Positions 7,220 through 15,390 of a DNA stretch of 64,000 nucleotides are shown here, one piece after another (the first letter of the stretch is position 1; every line of letters starts with the position of its first letter). The stretch lies in the NCBI RefSeq assembly GCF_018390605.1, contig NZ_JAHBGD010000026.1, positions 186,001 through 250,000 of the forward strand, in the 5' to 3' direction. Source of the stretch: Ancylobacter defluvii. GTDB lineage: Bacteria; Pseudomonadota; Alphaproteobacteria; Rhizobiales; Xanthobacteraceae. The position numbers and the translations under genes were made by a program. The notes beneath the pieces were generated by a model. The model saw only the letters and a list, made by a program, of their open reading frames with translations. It searched no databases and was not told the origin of the DNA.

Positions 7220-10200
7220 GTGGGCTCGAACGCCTGGATCGGCAGGGTGAAGGCGAACGTTGCGCCTCCGGTGTCGTTACCTTCCACCCATAGCCGGCCG
7301 CCATGGGACTCGATGATCGACCGGCAGATCGCGAGCCCCATCCCCATGCCGGTCTGCTTGGTGGTGAAGAAGGCGTCGAAGACCTTCTCCGGATGCAGGA
7401 CGCCCGGTCCGTTGTCGCTCACCTCGACCCGCACGACGTCGCCGTCGCGAGCCGCGCGTACGCGGAGGCGGGGCTCGGGCGTGTGGCCATCCATCGCCTC
7501 GATAGCATTGCGCATGAGGTTGACGAGTACCTGTTGGACCTGGACGACGTCGAACGCGATGTCCGGCAGTTCGGCGTCGACATCCGCCGCCACGCCGACC
7601 CGTGTTTGCGACGTCCGGTCCGCAAGCAGCCGTTCGACATCGGCGATGACGTCCCCGATCGACGCCCGATGCCGCGGCACCACCGCCTGCTGGAACAGGG
7701 CGCGGATCCGGCTCACGAAGTCGGCCGCGGCATTGGCGTCGCGAATGATCCGTTGAACGGTGATCTGGGCCCGTTCCAGGTTCGGCGGGCTGGCGGTCAG
7801 CCAGCGCTGGCAGGCCTGGGAGTTCCAGACCACCGCGGCCAAGGGCTGGTTCACCTCATGGGCGATCGACGCGGAAAGCTCGGCAAGGCTTGCCGCCTGG
7901 CTCGCACGCGCAAGGCGCTCCTGCGCCAATCGGAGGTCCTCCTGCGCCTGGACCTCGGCGTCGATGTCGAGGCAGATCACGTTCCACTGCACGATGCTGC
8001 CGTCGGCGTTGCGCATCGGTGCCGCGCGCGTCTCGATCCAGCGATATGCGCCGTCATGGCGCCGCAAGCGATGGCGACGTGCGTAAGGTTCGCCCGTCAC
8101 CAGAGAGTGCGCGTAGTCGCTCTTTACGGCAGCAAGGTCGTCGGGGTGAACGCCCGCATCCAGCGTCTGCATCAGTCGGGACCCTTCGGTCTCGCTCAGG
8201 TCCTCAAGCTGGTATCCCAGGAACTCGCGAAGCTGCTGGCTCCGATACACCGGCTCGCCGTCCGGCGCCGCACAATCGATCATAGCCGGCAACGTTTCCA
8301 CGAGTTGCCAGAGGAACCGCTCTCTTTCGCGCAAGGCGGCCTGCGCCTGCATCTCTTCCTCGATGTCGATCGAGGCGATGTACCATTGCACGATCTCGCC
8401 ATCGGCATTGCGGAGCGCCTGCGCCCGAGCCTCGATCCAGCGATAGACGCCATCGCTGCAACGCCGGCGGAATCGATTGACGAACGGCTCACCCGTCGTG
8501 AACCCGTGCAACGCCCTGCGAAGCATGATGGGGAAGTCTTCCGGGTGAGATAAATCCTCCGCCAGGGCCTCGAAGTCTTCGATGTGGCCGGGCGCACCTA
8601 CGGTGTCGAGATATCGCTTGCTGGCATAGGTCAGCTTCCGCGCGCGATCAAAGCTCAGGATGTTGATCGGCACCGCGTCGATCATCTGCTCCAGCTGCTG
8701 CTTGCTGCGGCGCAACGATTCCTCGGCCAAAACCAGATCGTCAATATCGTGGCAGAGACCGTACAGCTGAGCGATACGGCCATCCTCATCGCGCATTGCC
8801 TCCGCACTGGCCTCCATCCAGCGATACACGCCGTCGGCCCGACGCATGCGCCACTTCATGGAAAGACTCTCGCCCGTCGCAAAGTGGCGTTCGAACGCGG
8901 CGAAAACCTCGGCGCGATCGTCAGGATGGATAATGGCCTCCGTTATGGCGGCGAACCGGCTCTTGTCCGGCTGATCTGCGTCGGCGACATCCAGCCCCAG
9001 ATAGTCCACCATCCGTTTATTGAAGAATACCGGCAAGCCATCGGCATCGATCCGCCAGAGATAGCTTGGAACGATGTTCACCAGTTGCGAGAGCTCCCTC
9101 TCCCGGTCGCGTACCGCGGCTTCCGCGCGCTTGCGTTCGGTCAGATCGAGAATATAGGCGACCCCCTGCCGGGATTGGCCGTCGAAGCAGGCCGCGCCGA
9201 TCAACACCGGAACTCGGCTGCCATCCTTCCGGAAATATTCCTTTTCGCGGGCCTGCATCTTGCCGGTTGTGGCCAGTTCCTCGGCCTCTTCCTCGGCATG
9301 TACCGCCTGCCATTCGGGTGGCGTCATGTCGAGCCATCGGATGCCGGTTTCGACGTCCTCCCGGTCGTACTGAACCATGCGGAGAAACGCGTCATTGGCG
9401 TCGATAAGCGTGCCGTCCAGATCCCAGATGACGATGCCGATAATGTCCGAATCGACGAGCTGGCGGAGCTGCCCTTCGCGCTCCTGCAACGCTCGCTGCG
9501 CGACGACACGGTCGTGGACATCGACGCACACGCCGTACCATCGGATGATCGCCCCGCTTTCGCTGCGCAGGGGCTCGGCGCGCCCTTCCGTCCATCGGAA
9601 CCCGGCATCGGTGCGACGCTGCCGGTAGGTCATGCAAAACGGCTCGCCCGTCTCAAATGCCTGGCTGAGCGCCTTCTCGACCGCCGGCATGTCTTCGGGA
9701 TGGATATCCGCGAGCGAGCGCGAGCCGTCAGGCCCGGTGAGGTCGCTCAACTCGACCCCCACCGCGTCCGCCAGCCGCTTGTTGATATAGGAGGGCTCGC
9801 CATCCGGAGTGACGCACCAGATCATCGCGGGCACGGTGTCGACAAGTCGCTTGAGTTCCTGCTCGCGCAGTCGAAGCGCCTCCTCCGCCCGGGCCTGATC
9901 GTCGATGTCGTGGCACACGCCGTACCAGTGCAGGATCTCGCCCGCATGGTTGCGCAGCGGCTCGGCCCGGCTCGACATCCAGCGATAGCCGCCGTCCAAC
10001 CGGCGCAGCCTGTAGCGCAGCGAGAACGGTTCGCCGGTCGCCAGGCTGCGGCCGAGCGTATCGCGGAAGGCACGCGCCTCGTCGGGGTGGACCGAGGCGA
10101 TCAATGCTTCCAGGCCGACGGGTGCGCCGCCGGCAATATCCACCCCCAAATAATCCGCCATGCGCCTGTTGAAGAATGTCGGCTCGCCATCGGGCCTGAG

Positions 10201-10302
10201 GCGCCATACGTGACACGGAACCATGTCCACGAGTTGCGAAAGCTCCCGTTCACGGTCGGGCAGAGGCTCGTCGTTCATTGCGTCAACTGCGATGGACGAC
10301 AT
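7216..10302 (-). CDS. Soluble multi-PAS sensor histidine kinase (six PAS repeats)
   Basis: A 1028-residue kinase with no signal peptide or membrane segment. Six PAS/PAC modules follow each other at about 128-residue spacing (starts near residues 20, 148, 276, 402, 534 and 662), each opening with a helix such as LSQLVDMVP or LKRLVDTVP, and most carry a YRW motif and a GEI/GSI..WYGV PAC end. The third (DLDGTLIDANDAFLRMVQ) is of a different type and probably arose separately. The HisKA domain has the phospho-His near residue 815 (SIAHEVNQPLAAVVW), followed by an ATPase domain with N-box LVNLMRNAIEAMDG, SDNGPG and GMGMGLAICRSI. The ATG at 10302 has an AGGAGG eight bases upstream; an upstream in-frame start lacks this. 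The signal is unknown but should be cytoplasmic (redox, small ligand or light). Confidence 0.93.
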   Translation of the reverse strand: MSSIAVDAMNDEPLPDRERELSQLVDMVPCHVWRLRPDGEPTFFNRRMADYLGVDIAGGAPVGLEALIASVHPDEARAFRDTLGRSLATGEPFSLRYRLRRLDGGYRWMSSRAEPLRNHAGEILHWYGVCHDIDDQARAEEALRLREQELKRLVDTVPAMIWCVTPDGEPSYINKRLADAVGVELSDLTGPDGSRSLADIHPEDMPAVEKALSQAFETGEPFCMTYRQRRTDAGFRWTEGRAEPLRSESGAIIRWYGVCVDVHDRVVAQRALQEREGQLRQLVDSDIIGIVIWDLDGTLIDANDAFLRMVQYDREDVETGIRWLDMTPPEWQAVHAEEEAEELATTGKMQAREKEYFRKDGSRVPVLIGAACFDGQSRQGVAYILDLTERKRAEAAVRDRERELSQLVNIVPSYLWRIDADGLPVFFNKRMVDYLGLDVADADQPDKSRFAAITEAIIHPDDRAEVFAAFERHFATGESLSMKWRMRRADGVYRWMEASAEAMRDEDGRIAQLYGLCHDIDDLVLAEESLRRSKQQLEQMIDAVPINILSFDRARKLTYASKRYLDTVGAPGHIEDFEALAEDLSHPEDFPIMLRRALHGFTTGEPFVNRFRRRCSDGVYRWIEARAQALRNADGEIVQWYIASIDIEEEMQAQAALRERERFLWQLVETLPAMIDCAAPDGEPVYRSQQLREFLGYQLEDLSETEGSRLMQTLDAGVHPDDLAAVKSDYAHSLVTGEPYARRHRLRRHDGAYRWIETRAAPMRNADGSIVQWNVICLDIDAEVQAQEDLRLAQERLARASQAASLAELSASIAHEVNQPLAAVVWNSQACQRWLTASPPNLERAQITVQRIIRDANAAADFVSRIRALFQQAVVPRHRASIGDVIADVERLLADRTSQTRVGVAADVDAELPDIAFDVVQVQQVLVNLMRNAIEAMDGHTPEPRLRVRAARDGDVVRVEVSDNGPGVLHPEKVFDAFFTTKQTGMGMGLAICRSIIESHGGRLWVEGNDTGGATFAFTLPIQAFEPT

Positions 10303-10426
10303 CGTCACGTCCTCCTCTGGGGGCCGCATACCCGGGCCCGCTACCGTGGCGGCAGACTATCACTCCTTCCGACCGGGTGATCCCATCCGGCAGGAGGATA
10401 GGGCGGCGAAGGGCGGCAGGCATCCT

Positions 10427-10438
10427 ATGGAAATCCAT
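10427..10438. promoter_or_regulatory. Short palindrome upstream of the kinase operon
   Basis: ATGGA-AA-TCCAT is a perfect dyad about 125 bases before the kinase start codon, in the 242-base gap between the SDR gene and the kinase operon. It could be an operator. No known consensus was recognised. Confidence 0.25.
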
Positions 10439-10446
10439 GGGTTGCC

Positions 10447-10487
10447 CAAGGTGCATGGCCGCCCGGGGAGCGCGGCCATGCACCTTG
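10447..10487 (-). terminator. Strong hairpin after the SDR gene
   Basis: A perfect 16-base stem: CAAGGTGCATGGCCGC (10447-10462) with its reverse complement at 10472-10487 and a nine-base loop. It begins 57 bases after the SDR stop codon in the direction of transcription and separates that gene from the kinase operon on the same strand. There is no T-tract, so it may need a factor or act as a processing or stability stem. Confidence 0.55.
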
Positions 10488-10544
10488 CGCTTCACGGCAC
10501 ATCCCTGCCCCCCAACCGGAATGCGGACGCGGGAAGCCAGGCGC

Positions 10545-11294
10545 CTACAGGCCGAAGCCTCCATCGACGCCGATGATCTGGCCGGTGACCCAATCGGCCG
10601 CCGGGTCGGCCAGCGCCACCACCCAACGGGCGACATCATCGGGCACGCCGCGCCGTCCCAGCGGGATCATCTCGACCTCCTTGGTCTTGATGGCGGTGAT
10701 CTCGTCATCCGAGAACCCCATGCGCTCGCGCAGGAAATCGGATTCCACCGGCCCCGACGCCACCGCATTCACGCGAACGCCCTGAGCCGCGAGTTCGAGC
10801 GCCCAGCTTCGGGTGAGTTGTTCGAGCGCGGCCTTGCTGGCGCTATAGGCCGAGAAGCCCGGCACCGGCTTGCGCGCCAGCGTGCTCGACAGGTTGACGA
10901 TCGCACCGCCTGCCTTGCGCAATTCCGGCAGCGCCGCCTTGGCGAGCAGGGTCGGTCCGAACACGTTCGTGCTGAAGATCGCCTGGAGGCTTTCTGCCGA
11001 CACCTCTTCGAGCGCCGCTGGCTGGCCGGCCCCAGCATTGTTCACGACGATGTCGAGACGTCCCCAGCGTCGGAGCACCTCCCGGACCGTGGCCTCGATG
11101 GCCTCCGGGCGGGCGGCATCCGCCACGAAACCTTCGATTGAGGGATGAGCGGCGGCGGCGGCCGCAACAGCCTCCGGTCGGCGCCCGGTGATGAGAACAT
11201 AGGCCCCCTTATCCGCAAGCTGCCGGGCTGCAGCCTGGCCGATGCCAGCCCCGCCTCCGGTGACGATGGCAACGCGGCCTTCGAATGTCGTCAT
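10545..11294 (-). CDS. SDR family NAD(P)-dependent oxidoreductase (FabG-like)
   Basis: A 249-residue classical SDR. The cofactor motif is TGGGAGIGQAAARQL, the NNAG segment appears as VVNNAGAGQP, and the active site has Ser in VNLSSTLARK and Tyr-x3-Lys in YSASKAALEQL; the C-terminus ends GVDGGFGL. It reduces a ketone or oxidises an alcohol with NAD(P)H in the cytoplasm; substrate unknown. It is divergent from a LysR gene starting 101 bases away. A LysR-type operator lies between them, so this SDR is the probable target of that regulator. Confidence 0.9.
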   Translation of the reverse strand: MTTFEGRVAIVTGGGAGIGQAAARQLADKGAYVLITGRRPEAVAAAAAAHPSIEGFVADAARPEAIEATVREVLRRWGRLDIVVNNAGAGQPAALEEVSAESLQAIFSTNVFGPTLLAKAALPELRKAGGAIVNLSSTLARKPVPGFSAYSASKAALEQLTRSWALELAAQGVRVNAVASGPVESDFLRERMGFSDDEITAIKTKEVEMIPLGRRGVPDDVARWVVALADPAADWVTGQIIGVDGGFGL

Positions 11295-11369
11295 GATGAC
11301 CTCCGTGAATGGTCATCGACATATGCGGCGCGAGGATCATTCCTTCAATTGATGCAGAACTGGTCGAAC

Positions 11370-11386
11370 GTTGCATGATCTGCAAC
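11370..11386. promoter_or_regulatory. LysR-type operator (T-N11-A) between SDR and LysR genes
   Basis: GTTGCATGATCTGCAAC is a dyad with perfect six-base arms around a five-base centre. It contains the T-N11-A core (TGCATGATCTGCA) defining LysR regulator sites. It ends nine bases before the LysR start codon, a position fitting autorepression, and lies in the shared promoter region of the divergent SDR gene. Confidence 0.65.
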
Positions 11387-11395
11387 AATCGAACG

Positions 11396-12307
11396 ATGGA
11401 TCGCCTGCGCGCCTATCAGATTTTCGTCGCCATCGTCGCACGCGGCGGTTTTGGCCGCGCGGCCGCGGACCTCGGCATTTCGCCCGCGAATGTCAGCCGG
11501 AACGTCCAGCAGTTGGAAGCCTCCCTCGGCACCCGGCTGCTGGAGCGCACCTCGCGTCGGCTGGCGCTCACGGACAGTGGCCGCGACGTCTATGAACGGG
11601 CGCGGCGCGTTCTCGACGAGATCGCCGACCTGGAGACGAGCTTCGCCGATCCCGACAGCGCCGCGCGCGGACGGCTGCGGATCAACGCGCCGATGACCTT
11701 CGGGCTCGCCTGGCTCGCCCCCCTCCTGCCCGAATTCGCCGCGCAGCATCCCGCCGTCGAACTCGACATCCGTTACAATGACCGGGTGATCGAGATGACC
11801 GAGGAGGCTTTCGACATCGCCTTGCGCATCTCGCCCTCCGGTTCCGAAAGCCAGGTATCCCGAAAGGTCGCACCCACACGAATGCTGCTGTGCGCGGCTC
11901 CCTCCTTGCTCGCCCAGACCGGCGATGCCGAGCGCAGCGAGACGCTGCGGTCACTCCCGCGCGTCGGCTACCAGTTCTCCGATACCGGAAATGTCTGGTC
12001 GCTGCTCGCTCCCGATGGTTCCCGACGGGAGATCGATTCACCCTGCGCGGTGATCTGTGCGAACGGCTTCGGAATGAAAGCCGCCGTCCTGCGCGGCGAG
12101 GGGGCGGCCCTGTTGCCGGAATTCCTCGTGCATGGCGAGCTCGCATCCGGCGAGATCGTCCAATGCCTGCCCACGCTTCACAGCGAGGCGATGGACATTC
12201 GCGTCGTCTATGTCGGGCGCCGGCACCTTGCACGGCCGGCACGGCTGTTCATCGATTTCGTGGTGGAACGGTTTCGTCGAGTTCCGTGGGAATCACCGCG
12301 GCGATGA
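11396..12307 (+). CDS. LysR family transcriptional regulator
   Basis: A 303-residue LysR regulator of the branch with AYQIFVAIVARGGFGRAA, SPANVSRNVQQLEASLG and RTSRRLALTDSGRD in the winged helix-turn-helix, followed by the effector domain (GRLRINAPMTFGLAWLAPLLPEFA). Earlier in-frame starts back to 11309 add residues with no homology and would run over the operator, so the ATG giving MDRLRAYQIF is preferred. It faces the SDR gene across a 101-base intergenic region. By family precedent it should regulate that gene and itself in response to the SDR substrate or product. Confidence 0.88.
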   Translation: MDRLRAYQIFVAIVARGGFGRAAADLGISPANVSRNVQQLEASLGTRLLERTSRRLALTDSGRDVYERARRVLDEIADLETSFADPDSAARGRLRINAPMTFGLAWLAPLLPEFAAQHPAVELDIRYNDRVIEMTEEAFDIALRISPSGSESQVSRKVAPTRMLLCAAPSLLAQTGDAERSETLRSLPRVGYQFSDTGNVWSLLAPDGSRREIDSPCAVICANGFGMKAAVLRGEGAALLPEFLVHGELASGEIVQCLPTLHSEAMDIRVVYVGRRHLARPARLFIDFVVERFRRVPWESPRR

Positions 12308-12402
12308 ACCCGCCGATGAGCGAACGCGCGCGAAACTTAGCGCCGAGATGCGGGCCGTCTTGCGCGTCGCTGCGGCCGATGCGCCGATCCACCGGCACAA
12401 GA

Positions 12403-12426
12403 CGACCTATGCCACAGCATAGGTCG
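12403..12426 (+). terminator. Terminator-like hairpin after LysR gene
   Basis: CGACCTATGC (12403-12412) pairs perfectly with GCATAGGTCG (12417-12426) over a CACA loop. It stands about 95 bases after the LysR stop. The following bases (CGTTCTGCC) are only weakly T-rich. Confidence 0.5.
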
Positions 12427-12508
12427 CGTTCTGCCTCGATCTGATCGACGCGAACCGCGCCTCTCCATAGCGTCATCCCTGCCGAGTGTAAGACCCGGAC
12501 AGCAGGAG

Positions 12509-13432
12509 ATGAACATGAGCCTCGACATTGCATCGACCCCCGTCAGATCAGGGCCCGACGAATTGGTACCGTCGCGCTATGCCGTAAAGGTCGGCGAGAT
12601 CGACGTGCTGATCATCAGCGACGGGGTACTGCCGCTCCCGACCAAGATGCTTGGACACAACGCGGATTCGGCCGCGCGCGCCGCCTGGCTGAAGGAGATG
12701 TTCCTGCCGCCGGACGCGTTCGACTGGTCGCTGAACGTGGTCCTGGTGCGCAGCGGCGGCCAGACCATACTCATCGACGCCGGGCTCGGATTGGACCCGG
12801 ACCTGAACCTTCCGCGGGCAGGCCAACTGGTGAAGCGACTGGCCTCCGCCGGCGTCGATCTCGCCTCGGTGACCGACGTGGTGCTGACCCACATGCACAT
12901 GGACCATGTTGGCGGGCTCCTCGTCGAGGGCGTGAAGGACCAATTGCGTCCTGACCTGCGGATCCATGTGGCGGCCGCCGAGGTCAAGTTCTGGGAGGCG
13001 CCCGATTTCACCCAGGTCGACATGCCGCAGGGGTTCCCGGACGCACTCCGTTCGGCTGCCACGCGTTTTGCGAGCGAGTATCGCAGCCAGCTTCGCCTGT
13101 TCGATGAAGAGCACGAGGTGGCGCCGGGCGTCGTCGTCCGCCGCACCGGCGGCCACACCCCCGGGCACAGCGTGGTCCGCCTCGCCTCCGGCAACGACCG
13201 GCTGACATTTGCCGGCGATGCCGTGTTCACCGTCGGCTTCGACCATCCGGACTGGCACAACGGTTTCGAGCACGATCCCGAGGAAGCCGCCCGCGTGCGG
13301 GTGCGCCTTCTGACCGAGCTGGCGGCGACCGGCGAGCAGCTGGTGGCCACTCACCTGCCGTTCCCCTCCGTCGGCCGGGTGGCGGTCGACGGCGACGCCT
13401 TCCGCTGGGTGCCGGCCTACTGGGATTACTGA
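12509..13432 (+). CDS. MBL-fold metallo-hydrolase
   Basis: A 307-residue metallo-beta-lactamase-fold hydrolase. The metal ligands are all present: HMHMDH (in VVLTHMHMDHVGG), His in GGHTPGHS, Asp in FAGDAVF and the final His in VATHLPFPS, so a two-metal centre is expected. There is no signal peptide. Relatives in this size class include lactonases and other esterase-like hydrolases, but the sequence does not single out a substrate. The first ATG has AGGAG about eight bases upstream; a second in-frame ATG two codons later is possible. A hairpin follows the gene. Confidence 0.85.
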   Translation: MNMSLDIASTPVRSGPDELVPSRYAVKVGEIDVLIISDGVLPLPTKMLGHNADSAARAAWLKEMFLPPDAFDWSLNVVLVRSGGQTILIDAGLGLDPDLNLPRAGQLVKRLASAGVDLASVTDVVLTHMHMDHVGGLLVEGVKDQLRPDLRIHVAAAEVKFWEAPDFTQVDMPQGFPDALRSAATRFASEYRSQLRLFDEEHEVAPGVVVRRTGGHTPGHSVVRLASGNDRLTFAGDAVFTVGFDHPDWHNGFEHDPEEAARVRVRLLTELAATGEQLVATHLPFPSVGRVAVDGDAFRWVPAYWDY

Positions 13433-13460
13433 CCCCGCGTCCGATCAGTGCCGGAACGGA

Positions 13461-13491
13461 GCGTGGGCGCGTGAATCTCATGAGCCCACGC
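13461..13491 (+). terminator. Hairpin after the MBL-fold hydrolase gene
   Basis: GCGTGGGC (13461-13468) pairs with GCCCACGC (13484-13491) over a 15-base loop, about 28 bases after the stop. No T-tract follows, so termination is uncertain. Confidence 0.4.
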
Positions 13492-13532
13492 CCGGCAAAC
13501 CTCGTCTCATCGCAAACGAAATAGAGCCCCCG

Positions 13533-14012
13533 ATGTCTCAGCGTATCAACTACCCCCAGCAGTCGCCGGAGCTGTTCAGGAAGTTCATGGATTTCAGCGC
13601 GGCGCTGAAGGACAGCCTCATCGAGGAGAAGATCCGCGACCTGGTGCAGATCCGCGCTTCGCAGCTTAATGGCTGCGCCTTCTGCCTCGACATGCACGTC
13701 AAGCAGGCGAAGATCGCCGGCGAGACCGAACTCCGCCTGTACCACGTCGCCATCTGGCGCGAATCCGCCCTGTTCTCTCCCCGCGAGCGCGCCGCCCTCG
13801 CCTGGACCGAGGCGCTCACGACGCTGCCCGAGGGCGGGGTCTCCGACGAGCTCTATGAGCGTGTGCGCGGCCAGTATTCCGAGAAGGAGCTCTCGGACCT
13901 TACCTTTTCGGTGATGGCGATCAATGCCTGGAACCGCGTCGCCATTGCCTTCAAGGCCGTGCCGGGCTCCGCCGACAAGGCGTTCGGCCTCGACAAGGCC
14001 GGTCTCAGCTGA
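13533..14012 (+). CDS. Carboxymuconolactone decarboxylase / AhpD-like protein
   Basis: A 159-residue all-helical protein of the AhpD/CMD family. The redox CxxC with its downstream His is present (NGCAFCLDMHVKQAK), preceded by the usual LVQIRASQLNGC helix, and the second half shows ERAALAWTEALT. Members with CxxC-x3-H act as alkylhydroperoxidase-like peroxidatic enzymes needing a thiol donor, or as sensors of oxidants. First of three co-directional genes (AhpD-like, NmrA-like, cupin), 67 bases before the next, a combination that suggests a small oxidative or electrophile stress unit. Confidence 0.88.
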   Translation: MSQRINYPQQSPELFRKFMDFSAALKDSLIEEKIRDLVQIRASQLNGCAFCLDMHVKQAKIAGETELRLYHVAIWRESALFSPRERAALAWTEALTTLPEGGVSDELYERVRGQYSEKELSDLTFSVMAINAWNRVAIAFKAVPGSADKAFGLDKAGLS

Positions 14013-14079
14013 GCCGCTGACCCGCTTATTGAACGCATTACGCACCGCCCCGCGCGGCTGCGATAGGGAGATCCGCGTC

Positions 14080-14838
14080 ATGAAGATCGTCATCATCGGC
14101 GGAACCGGCCTGATCGGTTCCAAGACCGTCGACCGCCTGCGCCAGCGCGGCCACGACGTGCTGCCCGCCTCGCCGAACTCCGGCGTCAACACCGTCACCG
14201 GCGAAGGTCTCGCCGCGGCGCTCGCCGGCGCCGAGGTGGTGCTGGACCTCGCCAACTCGCCGTCCTTCGAGGATCAGGCGGTGCTCGACTTCTTCGAGGC
14301 CTCGGGCCGCAACCTGCTGGCGGCCGGCAAGGCCGCCGGCGTGCGCCACCACATCGCGCTGTCGGTGGTGGGCACCGGGCGGCTGCAGGAAAGCGGCTAT
14401 TTCCGCGGCAAGCTGCGGCAGGAAGAGCTGATCCGCCAATCCGGCCTGCCCTACACCATCGTGCATTCGACCCAGTTCTTCGAGTTCCTGCCCGGCATCG
14501 CCAAGTCGGCGACCCGCGGCGAGACGGTGCGGCTGTCGCCGGCCCCCGTGCAGCCGATCGCCTCCGACGACGTCGCCGACGCCATGGCCGACGTGGCGCT
14601 CGCCGTGCCGGCGAACGGCATCGTCGAGATCGCCGGTCCCGAACGCGTCGCGCTGAGCGAACTCGTCGGGCGCTATCTGCGCGCCATCGGCGATGCGCGC
14701 GTCGTCGAGGCCGATCCCGAGGCCCGCTATTTCGGTGCCCGGCTCGACGGGAACAGCCTCGTCTCCGACGCCGGTCCGCGGCTCGGCGCCATCACCTTCG
14801 AGCAGTGGATGAGCACGCAGCGTCCGGCCGCCGCCTGA
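14080..14838 (+). CDS. NmrA-like NAD(P)-binding protein (atypical SDR)
   Basis: A 252-residue atypical short-chain dehydrogenase. The N-terminal Rossmann motif is GGTGLIGSKTVDRL and the mid part has HHIALSVVGTGR and SGLPYTIVHSTQFFEF, features of the NmrA/SDR_a5 group, which binds NAD(P) and often lacks a catalytic Tyr-Lys pair. Such proteins act as quinone or flavin reductases or as redox-sensing regulators. The ATG giving MKIVIIGGTG was chosen because the Rossmann strand starts there; the longer frame overlaps the preceding gene. It lies 67 bases after the AhpD-like gene and 44 bases before the cupin gene. Confidence 0.87.
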   Translation: MKIVIIGGTGLIGSKTVDRLRQRGHDVLPASPNSGVNTVTGEGLAAALAGAEVVLDLANSPSFEDQAVLDFFEASGRNLLAAGKAAGVRHHIALSVVGTGRLQESGYFRGKLRQEELIRQSGLPYTIVHSTQFFEFLPGIAKSATRGETVRLSPAPVQPIASDDVADAMADVALAVPANGIVEIAGPERVALSELVGRYLRAIGDARVVEADPEARYFGARLDGNSLVSDAGPRLGAITFEQWMSTQRPAAA

Positions 14839-14882
14839 TCGGCACCGGCCGTCGTTCTCGCCTGAAACCCTAGGAGAGTCTC

Positions 14883-15326
14883 ATGATCCGCACTCTGGGC
14901 GCCGTCGTCATTCTCGCCCTGTGCCTCGGCTCGGCGCAGGGGCACGGTGTCGACCAGAAATCCGCCGACCAGAAATCCACCGACAAGGAATCCAGGGTCA
15001 CCCTAGTCTACGAGCACGCACTGCCCAACGTGCCGGGCAAGAGCATGAAGGGGGTGCTGGTGGAGTACGGCCCCGGTGGTTTCTCGGCCGCCCACACTCA
15101 TCCGAGCTCGGCCTTCATCTATGCGACGGTGCTGGAGGGCGCCATCCGCAGCCAGGTCAATGACGGCCCGGTCGTCACCTATCGCGCCGGCGAGAGCTTC
15201 TCGGAACTGCCGGGCGACCGCCACGGCGTCAGCGAGAACGCCAGCGCGACCGGGCCGGCGAGGCTCCTCGCCGTCTTCGTCGTCGATACCGGCGAGACCG
15301 AACTGACCTATCCGCTGGCGAAATAG
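14883..15326 (+). CDS. Secreted cupin-domain protein
   Basis: A 147-residue protein with an N-terminal signal peptide (MIRTLGAVVILALCLGSAQG) and a lysine/aspartate-rich linker containing two DQKS repeats. A single cupin barrel follows, with metal-site residues in AAHTHPSSAFIYATVLEG and DRHGVSENA. It is expected in the periplasm and may bind a metal and a small ligand. It closes the AhpD-like/NmrA-like/cupin set and is followed by a strong hairpin. Confidence 0.85.
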   Translation: MIRTLGAVVILALCLGSAQGHGVDQKSADQKSTDKESRVTLVYEHALPNVPGKSMKGVLVEYGPGGFSAAHTHPSSAFIYATVLEGAIRSQVNDGPVVTYRAGESFSELPGDRHGVSENASATGPARLLAVFVVDTGETELTYPLAK

Positions 15327-15333
15327 CGCCAAT

Positions 15334-15366
15334 CCCCCACCCGGCCGCGCAGGCCCCGGGTGGGGG
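15334..15366 (+). terminator. Strong terminator-like hairpin after cupin gene
   Basis: CCCCCACCCGG (15334-15344) pairs perfectly with CCGGGTGGGGG (15356-15366) over an 11-base loop, beginning eight bases after the cupin stop. It separates the three-gene unit from the MscS gene. No long T-tract follows. Confidence 0.6.
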
Positions 15367-15390
15367 CGATCTTGTGAGGAGGAGAGCCGG

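Noticed and set aside
7216-10302. Light-sensing (LOV) or haem-binding PAS assignment for the kinase
   Set aside because: No GRNCRFLQ-like LOV cysteine motif is seen in any of the six modules, and haem ligands cannot be assigned from sequence alone.
13533-14012. True gamma-carboxymuconolactone decarboxylase of the protocatechuate pathway
   Set aside because: The CxxC-x3-H motif indicates the AhpD-like peroxidase branch, and no protocatechuate genes are near.
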